A stretch of DNA of 64,000 nucleotides from Synergistaceae bacterium (GCA_018436595.1 JAHDLC010000022.1:1-64000), one strand, 5' to 3'. Counted from the first letter of the stretch, positions 17,514 through 26,861 are shown. The notes: generated from the sequence alone by a model not told the origin. Program-made: numbers and translations.

Positions 17514-18779
17514 CTGAACCCCCTGCTGTACAGGGCCATCGTCTCGGCCGCCTATCCGGTGCTCTATCCCTGGCTGGCGAAGAAATACGCCGTCGGGTTG
17601 GAGGAGCGGCGGGCTCTGTATCCAAAGGACAAGGCGGAAAGGTTCCCTGAACGGCCTCTCTGGGTCCATGCGGTTTCGGTGGGGGAGGTGCAGTCCGCCT
17701 GGCCCCTTCTGGATCTGCTCGCCCGGGAAAACCCCGGGGAAAAGGTCCTCCTTTCCACCACCACCGTCACGGGCCGGGAAACGGCCTTTCGACTCGCTGA
17801 CGGACTCTTCGGAGAGCACATCTACTACCCCTGGGACGTTCCCCGGATCGCCCGGCGGTCCCTCGACCGGATCCGCCCGAAGGGGTATATTGTGATGGAG
17901 ACGGAAATCTGGCCCGCCATGCTTCTGGAATTGAAGAGAAGGTCCATCCCCGCCTTCCTGGCCAACGGCCGCTTCTCCGAGAGGACGGCCCGGAACGTCA
18001 AAAAGCGTCCCGCTTTCTGGAGGCAGGTCTACGGTCTCTTCTCCCTTCTGCTGGTGCGCTCCGCCGCCGACCGGGACTTCCTGGCGGACCTGGGGGTGCC
18101 GGAGGGAAAGCTGCGGGTCACCGGCGACTGCAAGGTGGACGCCCTGCTGCTCCGGAAGCAGGCGGCGGATCTTTCCCGAATCCGGGAAATTGTTGCTGGA
18201 CAGGGCCCCGTCTTCGTGGCGGGAAGCACCCACCAGGGGGAGGAATCGATAGCCCTCGCCGCGTTCCGGAACGTGCGGGAACGGATCCCTCAAGCCCGCC
18301 TGGTCATTGCGCCCCGTCACCCGGAGAGAAGCGGGGACGTGCTGGAAGCAGCCTCCCGGACGGCGGAAGCCGCTCTTCTGTCAGAAGCCGAACGGTCCGG
18401 CGGTACTTCCTGGGACATCCTCGTGATCGACCGCATCGGTGTGCTCTTCGACCTCTACGGCGTGTCCGACGGCGCCTTCATCGGCGGAAGCCTGGTGGAC
18501 AAGGGCGGGCAGAACATCATGGAGCCCGCCGCCTTCGGGATACCCTTTTCCCACGGTCCCTTCATGCGGGATTTCGTGGAAGCGGCAGGGGAGCTGGGAA
18601 AACTGGGGGCGGCAACCCTCGTTCGAACAGAAGCGGAAATGGCCTCCCACTGGGAGCGGTGCCTGGACCAGAATGAACGGGAGAAAGCGCGTCGTGCCTC
18701 CGGAGCCTACTTTCAGGCAGTGGGAGGTGCGGCGAAGGCCACTCTCGATGAAATCCGCAGGGAGATGACAAAGAAATGA
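17514..18779 (+). CDS. waaA: KDO transferase WaaA (KdtA)
   Basis: GT30 transferase that adds KDO from CMP-KDO to lipid A at the inner membrane. The N-terminal segment LNPLLYRAIVSAAYPVLYPWL is the usual membrane-associated helix, HAVSVGEVQSA holds the catalytic glutamate, and METEIWPAM, NGRFSERTARN, GSTHQGEE and APRHPER follow in order. No ATG, GTG or TTG lies in frame between the kdsD stop and the conserved region, so the likely start is a CTG at 17514, two bases after the kdsD stop; this gives 421 aa, the normal length. The exact start is uncertain. Confidence 0.9.
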   Translation: MNPLLYRAIVSAAYPVLYPWLAKKYAVGLEERRALYPKDKAERFPERPLWVHAVSVGEVQSAWPLLDLLARENPGEKVLLSTTTVTGRETAFRLADGLFGEHIYYPWDVPRIARRSLDRIRPKGYIVMETEIWPAMLLELKRRSIPAFLANGRFSERTARNVKKRPAFWRQVYGLFSLLLVRSAADRDFLADLGVPEGKLRVTGDCKVDALLLRKQAADLSRIREIVAGQGPVFVAGSTHQGEESIALAAFRNVRERIPQARLVIAPRHPERSGDVLEAASRTAEAALLSEAERSGGTSWDILVIDRIGVLFDLYGVSDGAFIGGSLVDKGGQNIMEPAAFGIPFSHGPFMRDFVEAAGELGKLGAATLVRTEAEMASHWERCLDQNEREKARRASGAYFQAVGGAAKATLDEIRREMTKK

Positions 18780-19987
18780 CAATCAATGAACACCTTCTGA
18801 ATGAATTCTACGAAAACCTTGACGAGCGCTCCAGGGAAGCCCTGGACCAGGCGGCGGAGAAAATGACCGCCGCCAAGAGGCGGGGAGGAAAGATCGTCGT
18901 GGCCACGGGGAGCGGACCCAACATCCACGAGGGGGTGACCACCCTCATCGCCGAGCTCATGGACAAGGGCATCGTGGACGGGGTCACCACAAGCTCCGCC
19001 GTGGTGGGCCACGAGATGGGGGGCGCCCTGGACCTGGTGAAGATGTGCAAAGCCTCCGCCCTCGGTTTCGATGAACGGTACATGCCCAGGGGCGACGTGT
19101 TTGAATTCACCCAAATGCCGGAAGAGCAGCTGGCATCCCTCCGAAACGAGATGGTCCTGGACGAGGACCTTCTTGCACGGGGGGAGAAGGCCGAGGGACG
19201 GCTTGTGATCAAGGCTGCGGGGAACATGGCCTATCCCGTGGGGCTCCGGAACGAGAACCTGGCCGGGGAGATCCTCATCTTCTGCAGAACCCTGGGTCTT
19301 TCCTTCGAGACCGTGGCCGGATGGGGCGCCGACCGGCGGACCATGATCGGCATCGGGGCGGAAAAGAACATTCCCGTGCTGGTCAGCATCCCCCAGCTCG
19401 TGGGCAGCGGCCATATCGGCATGGCCATCGGCGACAGCATACCGGTCTTCGAGCGGTCGAAACGAATCGCCGCCATGCTGGCAGGTGCGGAGGTGATCAT
19501 CGAGTCGGCGGTGGTCCTCAGCCAGGAGATCCATGACGGCCCCTTCGAGTGCTACACAGGCCACGGCATCTGGTCATGGTGGAAAGGGTACCCCACCTAC
19601 TCCCTGAAGGACAAAACCCTGGTGCGGATCGACCTGGACGAAAACCTCCGGAAGGCTCGGGACCTCGAGACCGGCAGCTCCCTCATCCAGGAGGCCATCA
19701 ACCGGGGACTGCCCAAGACGAAGATATCGAAGATCCCTTTCCGCATGGAAATGTCCGCCTTCGCCCGCCACGAGGGCAGCATTCCCGTCATCGGGGACAT
19801 CGGTCAGGTGTGGCCCGTCCTGGCATGGAAGGTCGCCGGTGACCTCGGGATACCCCTTGATTTTATGAGCTACGCCCAGCACACCCCCGAAGGGAAGGCC
19901 ATGAGGGAATGGATCGTCGAGGCAGTGAAGCCTGTGGACAAAGACAGGCTCCTGGCCCGGACCAGGGAATACGGATTGCAGGCATGA
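18776..19987 (+). CDS. DHS-like Rossmann-fold protein of unknown function (long form)
   Basis: A 403-aa cytoplasmic protein between waaA and kdsB, overlapping both neighbours by an ATGA. Residues 39-75 read as a nucleotide-binding Rossmann unit (VVATGSGPNIHEGVTTLI, then a conserved GH-E near residue 72). This resembles the NAD-binding region of deoxyhypusine synthase and of the archaeal-type ornithine cyclodeaminase C-terminal domain. A second block near residues 211-250 includes GHIGMAIGD and EVIIESAVVLSQEI. Both blocks align with the protein at 21950. The substrate is unknown; the location points to KDO or core-sugar metabolism, but that is inference only. Confidence 0.7.
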   Translation: MTINEHLLNEFYENLDERSREALDQAAEKMTAAKRRGGKIVVATGSGPNIHEGVTTLIAELMDKGIVDGVTTSSAVVGHEMGGALDLVKMCKASALGFDERYMPRGDVFEFTQMPEEQLASLRNEMVLDEDLLARGEKAEGRLVIKAAGNMAYPVGLRNENLAGEILIFCRTLGLSFETVAGWGADRRTMIGIGAEKNIPVLVSIPQLVGSGHIGMAIGDSIPVFERSKRIAAMLAGAEVIIESAVVLSQEIHDGPFECYTGHGIWSWWKGYPTYSLKDKTLVRIDLDENLRKARDLETGSSLIQEAINRGLPKTKISKIPFRMEMSAFARHEGSIPVIGDIGQVWPVLAWKVAGDLGIPLDFMSYAQHTPEGKAMREWIVEAVKPVDKDRLLARTREYGLQA

Positions 19988-20721
19988 GAGTCCTCGGCGT
20001 CATCCCGGCCCGGTACGCCTCCACGCGCCTGCCCGGCAAGCCCCTGGCGGACATCTGCGGCAAGACTCTCGTCCTCAGGGTCTATGAACGGGCGTCCCTC
20101 TCCGCGATGCTCCACCGCCTCGTGGTCGCCACGGACGACGAACGTATACTTCAGGAGGTGCGGAGCTTCGGGGGAAACTGCGTTCTCACGTCCCCGGACC
20201 ACCCCAACGGCACCTGCCGGGCGGCGGAAGCGGCCGAAAAAGAAGACGCCGACGTGGTGATCAACATCCAGGGAGACGAACCCTTCCTGGACCCCGTCAT
20301 GATCGACGAAACGGCATACCTTCTTTCCCAGGATGGCTCTGCCTTCTCGTCCACCCTCTGCGAACCGCTGGCCGACCCGAAATCCATCAGGAACCCCAAC
20401 GTGGTGAAGGTGGTCATGGACCGGTCAGGCAACGCCCTGTACTTCAGCCGGTCCGTCATTCCCTATCCAAGGGTTGAAACGGGCGTTCCAGTCTACAGGC
20501 ATATCGGCATCTACGGCTTCCGGAGGGAGTTTTTATTCACCTACGCCTCCCTGCCCCCCACGCCCCTTTCGGCGGCGGAATCCCTCGAGCAGCTTCGGAT
20601 CCTGGAGCACGGCTATTCCATGAAGGTGGCCGTGACCCGGGGGCGGTGCGGTCCCAGCGTGGACACCCCCGAGGATCTGGAGAACGTGCGGACAATCTTC
20701 CGGGGGATGGAAAAGGAGTGA
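19984..20721 (+). CDS. kdsB: CMP-KDO synthetase KdsB
   Basis: Activates KDO with CTP to give the donor for WaaA. The ATG at 19984 overlaps the previous stop and gives 245 aa; an upstream in-frame start lies inside the previous gene and lacks family similarity. Motifs: VIPARYASTRLPGKPL at the N-terminus, INIQGDEPF and YFSRSVIPYPR. With kdsA, kdsC, kdsD and waaA all present in the window, the KDO pathway is complete here. Confidence 0.95.
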   Translation: MRVLGVIPARYASTRLPGKPLADICGKTLVLRVYERASLSAMLHRLVVATDDERILQEVRSFGGNCVLTSPDHPNGTCRAAEAAEKEDADVVINIQGDEPFLDPVMIDETAYLLSQDGSAFSSTLCEPLADPKSIRNPNVVKVVMDRSGNALYFSRSVIPYPRVETGVPVYRHIGIYGFRREFLFTYASLPPTPLSAAESLEQLRILEHGYSMKVAVTRGRCGPSVDTPEDLENVRTIFRGMEKE

Positions 20722-20725
20722 TACC

Positions 20726-21901
20726 GTGACGGCCTGTCCCGCCTTGGTCTTTCTTCTGAGCGACGGCATCCGGGGGCACCTCTTCCAGGGAAGGGGCGTC
20801 GCGGGATGGCTCTCCCGCTTCACCGGCGCCGACGTGGTGGAACTGGACGTACCCCGCCCCACTGGGTGGGAGCGGACCCGCCTCTTCAAGTGGAAGGCCC
20901 GGTTTCTTCCCTCCATGGACGGCGCCGGGGCTGTCCGGTGGATTCAAGAGGCAGGCGGGTCCTCCCTTCTGGACAGGGCAGGTCAGGAACTGGCCACGAG
21001 GAACTGCGGCGAAAACTCCGCCCTCTTCCTCTCCGCAGGGAGCGGCGCGGCGCTCTTCACCCTTGCTCTCGCCAGGGCGACAGGGCAGAAATGCTGCACC
21101 CTCATGACCCCCTCGGTGCTGGGGACGGCTCCCTTCGATTTTGCCGTTGTTCCCGAGCACGACCATCCGGAAAAAAGAGAGAACGTCCTCTCCACACTCG
21201 GAGCACCGAACGCCATCTTTCCCGACGAGCTCGAGCGGAAAGGGTGGGAGCTTGCCCAGAAATACCCTCCCCGGGAAACGGGTGTGCGTGAGAACCGGTG
21301 GGGAGTACTCGTGGGGGGCGACGACGCAAACTACCGGGTTTCGGCAGAATGGGTGCGCCGGGCACTAGGGCCGGTACTCGAAGCCGGGGCCAAAGCGGAC
21401 GCCGACATCTACATCACCACCTCCAGGCGGACATGCCCCGAGGCCGAGGAAGAACTGCTCAGGCTGACGGGAAGTCACACCAACGTCAAAATGCTCTTCC
21501 TCGCTTCCAGGGATCCCTTCAATCCCGTTCCAGGCATGCTCGGACTCTGCTCACGCATCTTTGTTACCGAGGACTCCGTTTCCATGGTCTCTGAGGCTGT
21601 CACCGCAGGCAGGGAGGTCTTCCTCCTCAGGACGGAACGGCAGAACCGCGGCAGGACGGCCCTTCAGGAGACGACGGCATTTCTGGTAAGAAAAAAACTC
21701 CTTCCGGGGAGTCTCCTCTGGGGTATTCCACGGTTCGATGCCCTCTTCTCCAGCCTTGCCTCCAGGGGATTTCTGAAAGAAGCGCACTATGATAGACTGT
21801 ATACGCCGATAGGGACCTCGGTGTCCCTTCATCCGGATGGCCCGGTCCTCAACGAGGCGAAGCGTACCGCTGAGTGGATCATGGAGAGATGGAGCAAATA
21901 G
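20726..21901 (+). CDS. ELM1-family GT-B-like protein
   Basis: GTG start four bases after kdsB. The 391-aa protein matches the family often named mitochondrial fission ELM1: LLSDGIRGHLFQ near the start, LSAGSGAALF, PFDFAVVPEHD, VLVGGDDANYR and a C-terminal VTEDSVSMVSEAVTAGREVFLL. The bacterial members have a GT-B-like layout and often sit with LPS genes; the actual reaction is not established. Here it lies between kdsB and a second core block, consistent with a glycosyl-transfer or LPS-modifying role. Confidence 0.75.
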   Translation: MTACPALVFLLSDGIRGHLFQGRGVAGWLSRFTGADVVELDVPRPTGWERTRLFKWKARFLPSMDGAGAVRWIQEAGGSSLLDRAGQELATRNCGENSALFLSAGSGAALFTLALARATGQKCCTLMTPSVLGTAPFDFAVVPEHDHPEKRENVLSTLGAPNAIFPDELERKGWELAQKYPPRETGVRENRWGVLVGGDDANYRVSAEWVRRALGPVLEAGAKADADIYITTSRRTCPEAEEELLRLTGSHTNVKMLFLASRDPFNPVPGMLGLCSRIFVTEDSVSMVSEAVTAGREVFLLRTERQNRGRTALQETTAFLVRKKLLPGSLLWGIPRFDALFSSLASRGFLKEAHYDRLYTPIGTSVSLHPDGPVLNEAKRTAEWIMERWSK

Positions 21902-21949
21902 TGTAACATGTGGTAAATACTGTATATTTCGCAAGGAGGATATTACAGG

Positions 21950-22906
21950 GTGGGACGGTACGAAGAACTTGATCTGTCAAAACTGCGGACGTACAAAGCC
22001 GCTGACAGGATTTCCAAAATCAGTGCCCGAAATATCGCCCTGCCTCCTCGCGAAGGAATGACCCTCAAGGCATTTCTCGAAAACCTTCCCGATGTTTTGA
22101 AGGCGAAGGATCTGAAAGCACTGGCCGGGGCCATTGTACAGGCAAAAAGAGATAAACTGCCTGTGATCGCAATGTTCGGCGGACATGTGGTGAAGTGCGG
22201 CTGCCTGCCCGTTCTCATTGATCTCGCACGAAGGGGATTCATTACCCATTTTGCCTCAAACGGAGCCGCTGCAATTCATGACGTTGAACTGGCTTCCTGG
22301 GGACAGACCTCCGAAGATGTGGCGGCACAGCTTGAGGACGGATCTTTCGGCATGGCTTCAGACACTGCCGAAACCCTTAATTCTGCCGCACGATCGGCTT
22401 TCGGAGGAACGCTTGGTTTCGGTGAATCCATTGGAAAACTCCTTGTGGAAAGAAAAGTACCTTTCGGAGGAAATTCTCTGGCCGTGCAAAGTTTTCTGCT
22501 CCCCATTCCCTATACGGTTCATGTCGCTCTGGGTACTGATATAGTCCACCAGCATCCCGGAGCTGACGGCGCATCCATCGGAGATGCCTCTCTCAGGGAC
22601 TTCCGGATCTTTGCCGCATCTGTTGCAAGGATGGACGGCGGAGGAGTAATCCTGAACCTCGGCAGTGCAGTTCTGCTTCCTGAAGTGTTTCTTAAGGCCC
22701 TGTCTATAGCCCGGAACCTGGGAAACAATGTCAGGAACATTGTTACAGCCAACATGGATATGATCCAGCATTACCGTCCCCTGAACAATGTTGTGACCCG
22801 TCCGGTCATTTCAGGAGGACAGGGATACTCATTTACGGGTCATCATGAAATAATGATTCCCCTCCTTGCAGCTGCCGTTTACGAGCAAAGCTCGGAAAAC
22901 GGCTGA
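21950..22906 (+). CDS. DHS-like Rossmann-fold protein of unknown function (short form)
   Basis: GTG start eleven bases after a strong AAGGAGG. The 318-aa product contains a Rossmann unit at residues 72-113 (VIAMFGGHVVKCGCLPVLI, then FASNGAAAIHDVE), close in pattern to the NAD site of deoxyhypusine synthase, and a second block near 203-242 (GASIGDASLRDF; VILNLGSAVLLPEV). Both blocks correspond to those in the 403-aa protein at 18776. It sits directly before hldE, which hints at a role in heptose supply; gmhA, gmhB and hldD are not in the window, but nothing shows it replaces any of them. It also marks the start of the AT-richer segment. Confidence 0.7.
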   Translation: MGRYEELDLSKLRTYKAADRISKISARNIALPPREGMTLKAFLENLPDVLKAKDLKALAGAIVQAKRDKLPVIAMFGGHVVKCGCLPVLIDLARRGFITHFASNGAAAIHDVELASWGQTSEDVAAQLEDGSFGMASDTAETLNSAARSAFGGTLGFGESIGKLLVERKVPFGGNSLAVQSFLLPIPYTVHVALGTDIVHQHPGADGASIGDASLRDFRIFAASVARMDGGGVILNLGSAVLLPEVFLKALSIARNLGNNVRNIVTANMDMIQHYRPLNNVVTRPVISGGQGYSFTGHHEIMIPLLAAAVYEQSSENG

Positions 22907-22960
22907 GTGCTGTGTGATGGAGGCATGGAACATACTCTGCCTGGAAAGGATACTGAACGG

Positions 22961-24391
22961 ATGATGTTGAATCCTGACAGTTTTAAACACATTAATATTC
23001 TTGTCCTCGGAGATGTCATGCTTGACAGGTATCTTTCAGGAGATGTACACCGTGTTTCTCCGGAGGCTCCGGTCCCTGTCCTGTCGGTGCGGGACCGGAA
23101 GGAAGTGCTTGGTGGTGCAGGGAACGTGGCTGCCAACCTTGCTGCCCTGGGATGTTCAGTCACTCTGATGGGAGTCATAGGAAGAGACTATGAGGGAAAG
23201 AGAATAACGAAACTGCTCGCTGAAAAGGGAATCGGAAGATGTCTCATAGAAACAGAGGATCGGCCGACAACCACAAAAACGAGAGTTATCGGGGGAAACC
23301 AGCAGATCGTCCGGTTTGATGAAGAAACAGCCGAGGTTGTTTCTTCTGGTACAGAAGAGATGCTTTCCACGGCAATGCTCGGTTTGCTCGATTCTGCCAA
23401 AGGTGTTCTTCTCTCCGATTACGGCAAAGGAGTGCTGAAAGGAAACCTGTGCAAATCTGTGATCTCCGGAGCACTTCGACGGGGGGTGCCGGTTTTTGTC
23501 GATCCAAAGGGCCGTGACTGGGAACGATATCGCGGTGCGGCGTGCGTCACCCCAAATGAAGCGGAATTCTTTGCTGTTTCCGGGGAATCAACTGACGAAC
23601 GCGGGGTTTTTTCGCGGAATGCTCTGGAAATAAAAAGCAGGTTTGAAATTAATAATTTACTTGTCACCAGGGGAGCGAAAGGAATCGCTTTTTTCCCGGA
23701 GGAGGGGGATCCCTGTTTTGCTCCCGCCCCCAGGGTTAGGGAAGTATACGACGTCTCGGGAGCAGGCGACACGGTTGTAGCGGTTCTCGCGGCATCGGTG
23801 GTTTCCGGATATTCCTGGGACTATGGAGTCTCTCTCGCCAACAGGGCGGCGGGAATCGTCATAACACGGGCGGGTACTTCTCCTGTGTCAATGGAAGATT
23901 TGTCCGGCCCAGTTGAAGAAGACTCGAAGATTTGCACCTGGGCTGAAGCTGAAAGAAGGGCGGCACTCTGGAAAAAGAATGGGGCTTCCGTCGTTTTTAC
24001 GAACGGGTGTTTCGACCTCCTTCACCCCGGCCATATAAAGGTGCTTCGCCAGGCCGCACGGGAAGGTGACAGGCTCGTGGTCGGGCTGAATTCCGATGCG
24101 TCGGTCCGCCGCCTCAAGGGTCCGGACCGCCCAGTTCTCCACCAGGCTGACCGTGCCTCTATTCTGGCTGCCCTTGATTGCGTGGATCTTGTTGTTGTGT
24201 TCGAGGAAGATACACCCGAGAATTTAATTCGTGTTCTTGTACCCTCCGTGCTTGTCAAAGGAGGAGACTACACCCCAGAAAGCATTGTGGGAAGGAAAAT
24301 AGTCGAAGAGGGGGGCGGCAGAGTCGTCATCGTTCCCCTGATGGAAGGAAAAAGCACTACCAACATTCTCCGTTCCCTGAAAAAACAGTGA
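22961..24391 (+). CDS. hldE: Bifunctional heptose-7-phosphate kinase / heptose-1-phosphate adenylyltransferase HldE
   Basis: Supplies ADP-heptose for the LPS core. The ATG at 22961 follows AAGGA by ten bases and aligns with the E. coli N-terminus; in-frame starts at 22907 and 22925 are poorly placed. The 476 aa hold an N-terminal ribokinase-type domain (LVLGDVMLDRY, SPEAPVPVLSV, GGAGNVAANLAALG, VYDVSGAGDTVV) and a C-terminal nucleotidyltransferase domain (TNGCFDLLHPGHIKVLR; LNSDASVRRLKG; VKGGDYTPE). Both enzyme halves look complete. Confidence 0.94.
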   Translation: MMLNPDSFKHINILVLGDVMLDRYLSGDVHRVSPEAPVPVLSVRDRKEVLGGAGNVAANLAALGCSVTLMGVIGRDYEGKRITKLLAEKGIGRCLIETEDRPTTTKTRVIGGNQQIVRFDEETAEVVSSGTEEMLSTAMLGLLDSAKGVLLSDYGKGVLKGNLCKSVISGALRRGVPVFVDPKGRDWERYRGAACVTPNEAEFFAVSGESTDERGVFSRNALEIKSRFEINNLLVTRGAKGIAFFPEEGDPCFAPAPRVREVYDVSGAGDTVVAVLAASVVSGYSWDYGVSLANRAAGIVITRAGTSPVSMEDLSGPVEEDSKICTWAEAERRAALWKKNGASVVFTNGCFDLLHPGHIKVLRQAAREGDRLVVGLNSDASVRRLKGPDRPVLHQADRASILAALDCVDLVVVFEEDTPENLIRVLVPSVLVKGGDYTPESIVGRKIVEEGGGRVVIVPLMEGKSTTNILRSLKKQ

Positions 24392-24428
24392 ATGCAGGTT
24401 AGTCAGAATTTCCTCCGACGGGAGTGAA

Positions 24429-25463
24429 TTGAGAGTGAAAATCATCCATATCCTTCCAGAACTCGAGGAAGGGGGAGTCGAACGTCACGTTCTCTGGCTG
24501 ACGGAGGAACTTTTCTCCAGGGGGCATGAAGTCACTGTCATATCTTCAGGGGGGAAAATGGTTTCCCGGCTGGCTCCCGGGGTGAATCACCTTACCTTGC
24601 CGGTGGATGCAAAAAATCCGCTGACGGCTTTCTTCTGCGCCAGGCAAATTGCCCAATTAAATAGAAGACAGAGGGTTCAGACACTTCATGCCCATTCAAG
24701 AGTACCGGCATGGATTGCTTACTGGGCTGCGAGGATGGCCAAAATTTCTTTTGTGGTTACTGCTCACGGGGTATTCAGCAATAGGAAGGCGTGGATTTAT
24801 CACCCATACAGGAAGGCTGACAAGGTGATCTGTGTCAGCTCTGCTGTGAAAAGAACCATGGAGCCGCTTTTCGGCAATAATACAACAGTTATCCTCAACG
24901 GAATGCCGGAAACGGACTTTGTATGGAAGGGCCCTGCGGGCGGAATAACTCGATTTCTCTTTATCGGGCGCCTTACGTCTCTAAAGGGTATTCAGGACAT
25001 AATGGAGATTCTTCCTTTTCTGCAAGGCGGCTGGACGCTTGACGTAGTGGGAGACGGCCCGCTTTTCAGCACACTATTGGCGAGAATAAAAGAACTTGGT
25101 CTGAACGAACGGGTTTTCCTCCATGGTTTCCGGGATGATACTGATCGTTGGCTTGCTGAGTGTTCGTGCCTCCTTTTTCCTTCCTACACGGAAGGGATGC
25201 CCCTGACACTGGCCAGGGCGGTCCAGATGGGTGTGCCCGTACTTGCTTCATCCATTCCCTCTGTCATCGAGATGGCTGAAACCGAAGAAGGATTATTGCC
25301 CCCCGGGGAAAAAGATCTTTGGAGAAGGGCGATACAGAGGGTAATGGAGGGAAATATAAGTTTCCCTTGCTTCTCTTCGGAGAAAATTCCTACGATTAAA
25401 AAAATGACTGACGAGGTTGAGGCAGTATATGCGGAAGTGTGCACAGAGGGAGAGAAAAAATGA
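24429..25463 (+). CDS. GT4-family glycosyltransferase
   Basis: Predicted core or O-chain sugar transferase. TTG at 24429 lies five bases after GGGAG; GTG at 24435 (product beginning with KIIHILPEL) is an alternative. The 344-aa GT-B protein has the N-terminal ELEEGGVERHVLWL acceptor-side motif, a nucleotide-binding C-terminal half with FIGRLTSLKGI, VVGDGPL, and the EX7E-type segment YTEGMPLTLARAV. Donor and acceptor cannot be read from the sequence. Base composition is AT-richer than the lipid A genes. Confidence 0.85.
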   Translation: MRVKIIHILPELEEGGVERHVLWLTEELFSRGHEVTVISSGGKMVSRLAPGVNHLTLPVDAKNPLTAFFCARQIAQLNRRQRVQTLHAHSRVPAWIAYWAARMAKISFVVTAHGVFSNRKAWIYHPYRKADKVICVSSAVKRTMEPLFGNNTTVILNGMPETDFVWKGPAGGITRFLFIGRLTSLKGIQDIMEILPFLQGGWTLDVVGDGPLFSTLLARIKELGLNERVFLHGFRDDTDRWLAECSCLLFPSYTEGMPLTLARAVQMGVPVLASSIPSVIEMAETEEGLLPPGEKDLWRRAIQRVMEGNISFPCFSSEKIPTIKKMTDEVEAVYAEVCTEGEKK

Positions 25464-26521
25464 AAATCCTCCATTATGTGAATGAAGCCAATCTCGCGTG
25501 GGGACGTCCCTGGGTGCAGCTTCTTCTTCGCCTGGAGGAAATGGGATTGAGAAATATCGTTCTCTGTCCTTCCGGGGGGACTCTCGGCCGGTTGCTCGAA
25601 GAGTACTCGGTTTCCCATTTCTATTCAGGAGCCTTGTTTTCATGGTTTCCTCCTTTCTGTAAAGGAGTGGGGAATGCCATTGAAAAAATCCGTCCCGATG
25701 TGCTCCACACCCGGCTTTCTTCCGCTGCTCTCATTGGCGGCTACTGGGGAAAACGGCTGGGAGTCCCTGTTATTTCCACCATCGACAAGTATCCACGGAA
25801 AAAGTACTACAGAAATGCTGATGTTATTGTCGGATGTTCCACTGCCGTATCAACGCACATGGAAAAAGTCGGTTTCCCTGCGGACCGGATTGTCACAATC
25901 CATAATCCGGTGGATTGTGACTTCTATCATCGTTCCTCGGAAGAAAGAAACAGGATGAGAAACACTGCAGGCGTTTCAGAAGATGAAATTGTATTTTTGG
26001 GACTTGGGAGATTCGTGGACTGGAAAGCTTTTGATATCCTCATCGAGGCCTGCGCGAGGATTTCGAAAACTGCAAAGTGGCGGTTGTGGCTTGTGGGAGA
26101 CGGGCCCGAACACGAAAAATTAAAACGGCTTGTTGGTGAACATGCTTTGGAAGACCGAACCTCCTTTTGGGGGTATGCCTCTGATGTCCGTCCGTTTCTC
26201 TGGGGTGCTGATTTTTTTGTGCAGCCTTCGAACAAGCCGGAGGGGTTCAGTCTAGCTCTTCTTGAAGCCATGGCCGCAGGGCTCCCCGCAGCTGCGACGA
26301 AAATTGGCGGGACTCTGGATATCCTTGATGGAGGCGGAGTATTTCCCTGCAAGCCGGATGATGTTGAAGGGCTGCGCGCTATTCTCGAAAACTTCCTCTC
26401 TCTTTCAAAAGAAGAAAGGGATGCTTTGGGTCGCGATTCGGTGAAATCATCATCCCGTTTTTCGGTGCAGGCAATTGCAAAACAGTATTTGGAGCTGTAC
26501 GGTGCGTGCTCTGTCGAATGA
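25460..26521 (+). CDS. GT4-family glycosyltransferase
   Basis: Second GT4 transferase, 353 aa, starting at the ATG that overlaps the preceding stop. N-terminal KILHYVNEANLAWGRPW, then GLGRFVDWKAFDILIEA, LVGDGPEHEKL, WGYASDV and the EGFSLALLEAMAAGLP catalytic-loop motif in the nucleotide-binding half. It is paired with the gene before it and probably adds successive sugars to the core. The specific linkage is unknown. Confidence 0.85.
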   Translation: MKILHYVNEANLAWGRPWVQLLLRLEEMGLRNIVLCPSGGTLGRLLEEYSVSHFYSGALFSWFPPFCKGVGNAIEKIRPDVLHTRLSSAALIGGYWGKRLGVPVISTIDKYPRKKYYRNADVIVGCSTAVSTHMEKVGFPADRIVTIHNPVDCDFYHRSSEERNRMRNTAGVSEDEIVFLGLGRFVDWKAFDILIEACARISKTAKWRLWLVGDGPEHEKLKRLVGEHALEDRTSFWGYASDVRPFLWGADFFVQPSNKPEGFSLALLEAMAAGLPAAATKIGGTLDILDGGGVFPCKPDDVEGLRAILENFLSLSKEERDALGRDSVKSSSRFSVQAIAKQYLELYGACSVE

Positions 26522-26861
26522 AAAGTGAAAACCACTCCTTTGAGTTGAGGTGACCTGAAGACGACCCTGCGTACGGAGAACTTTTTTTGCCGGTTCTGCA
26601 AAGAGGTGGATGATATATCCTTTGTCGCGTCGCTCGCTCTCCTTCCGGAGGTGTGGAAATCTGCTGTGCAGCCGGGAATAGCCTTGACGGAGCCCATCCT
26701 GGAACGGGGGGTTGTGGATTTCATACGGAAATCGCCAGATTCCCTGAGGAATAAAATGGGCGTTGTTTCGGCTTTTCCTTGCCATGACAATGATTTGCGG
26801 TTACGAAAGTTGAGTTGTTCAGAAAGTTTTCCGAAGCATATTACGGAAGGTCGGTTTTATT
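26522..26861 (+). other. 340-base gap with no assigned gene
   Basis: Between the second GT4 gene and the ligase-like gene. One + frame stays open from about 26552 through 26861 and on into the next gene, with a possible GTG at 26606, but there is no clear ribosome site and no recognisable motif (the translation includes LALLPEVWKSAVQPG). It may be the decayed remnant of a gene, an unrecognised small gene, or chance. No terminator or repeat is visible. Confidence 0.35.
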
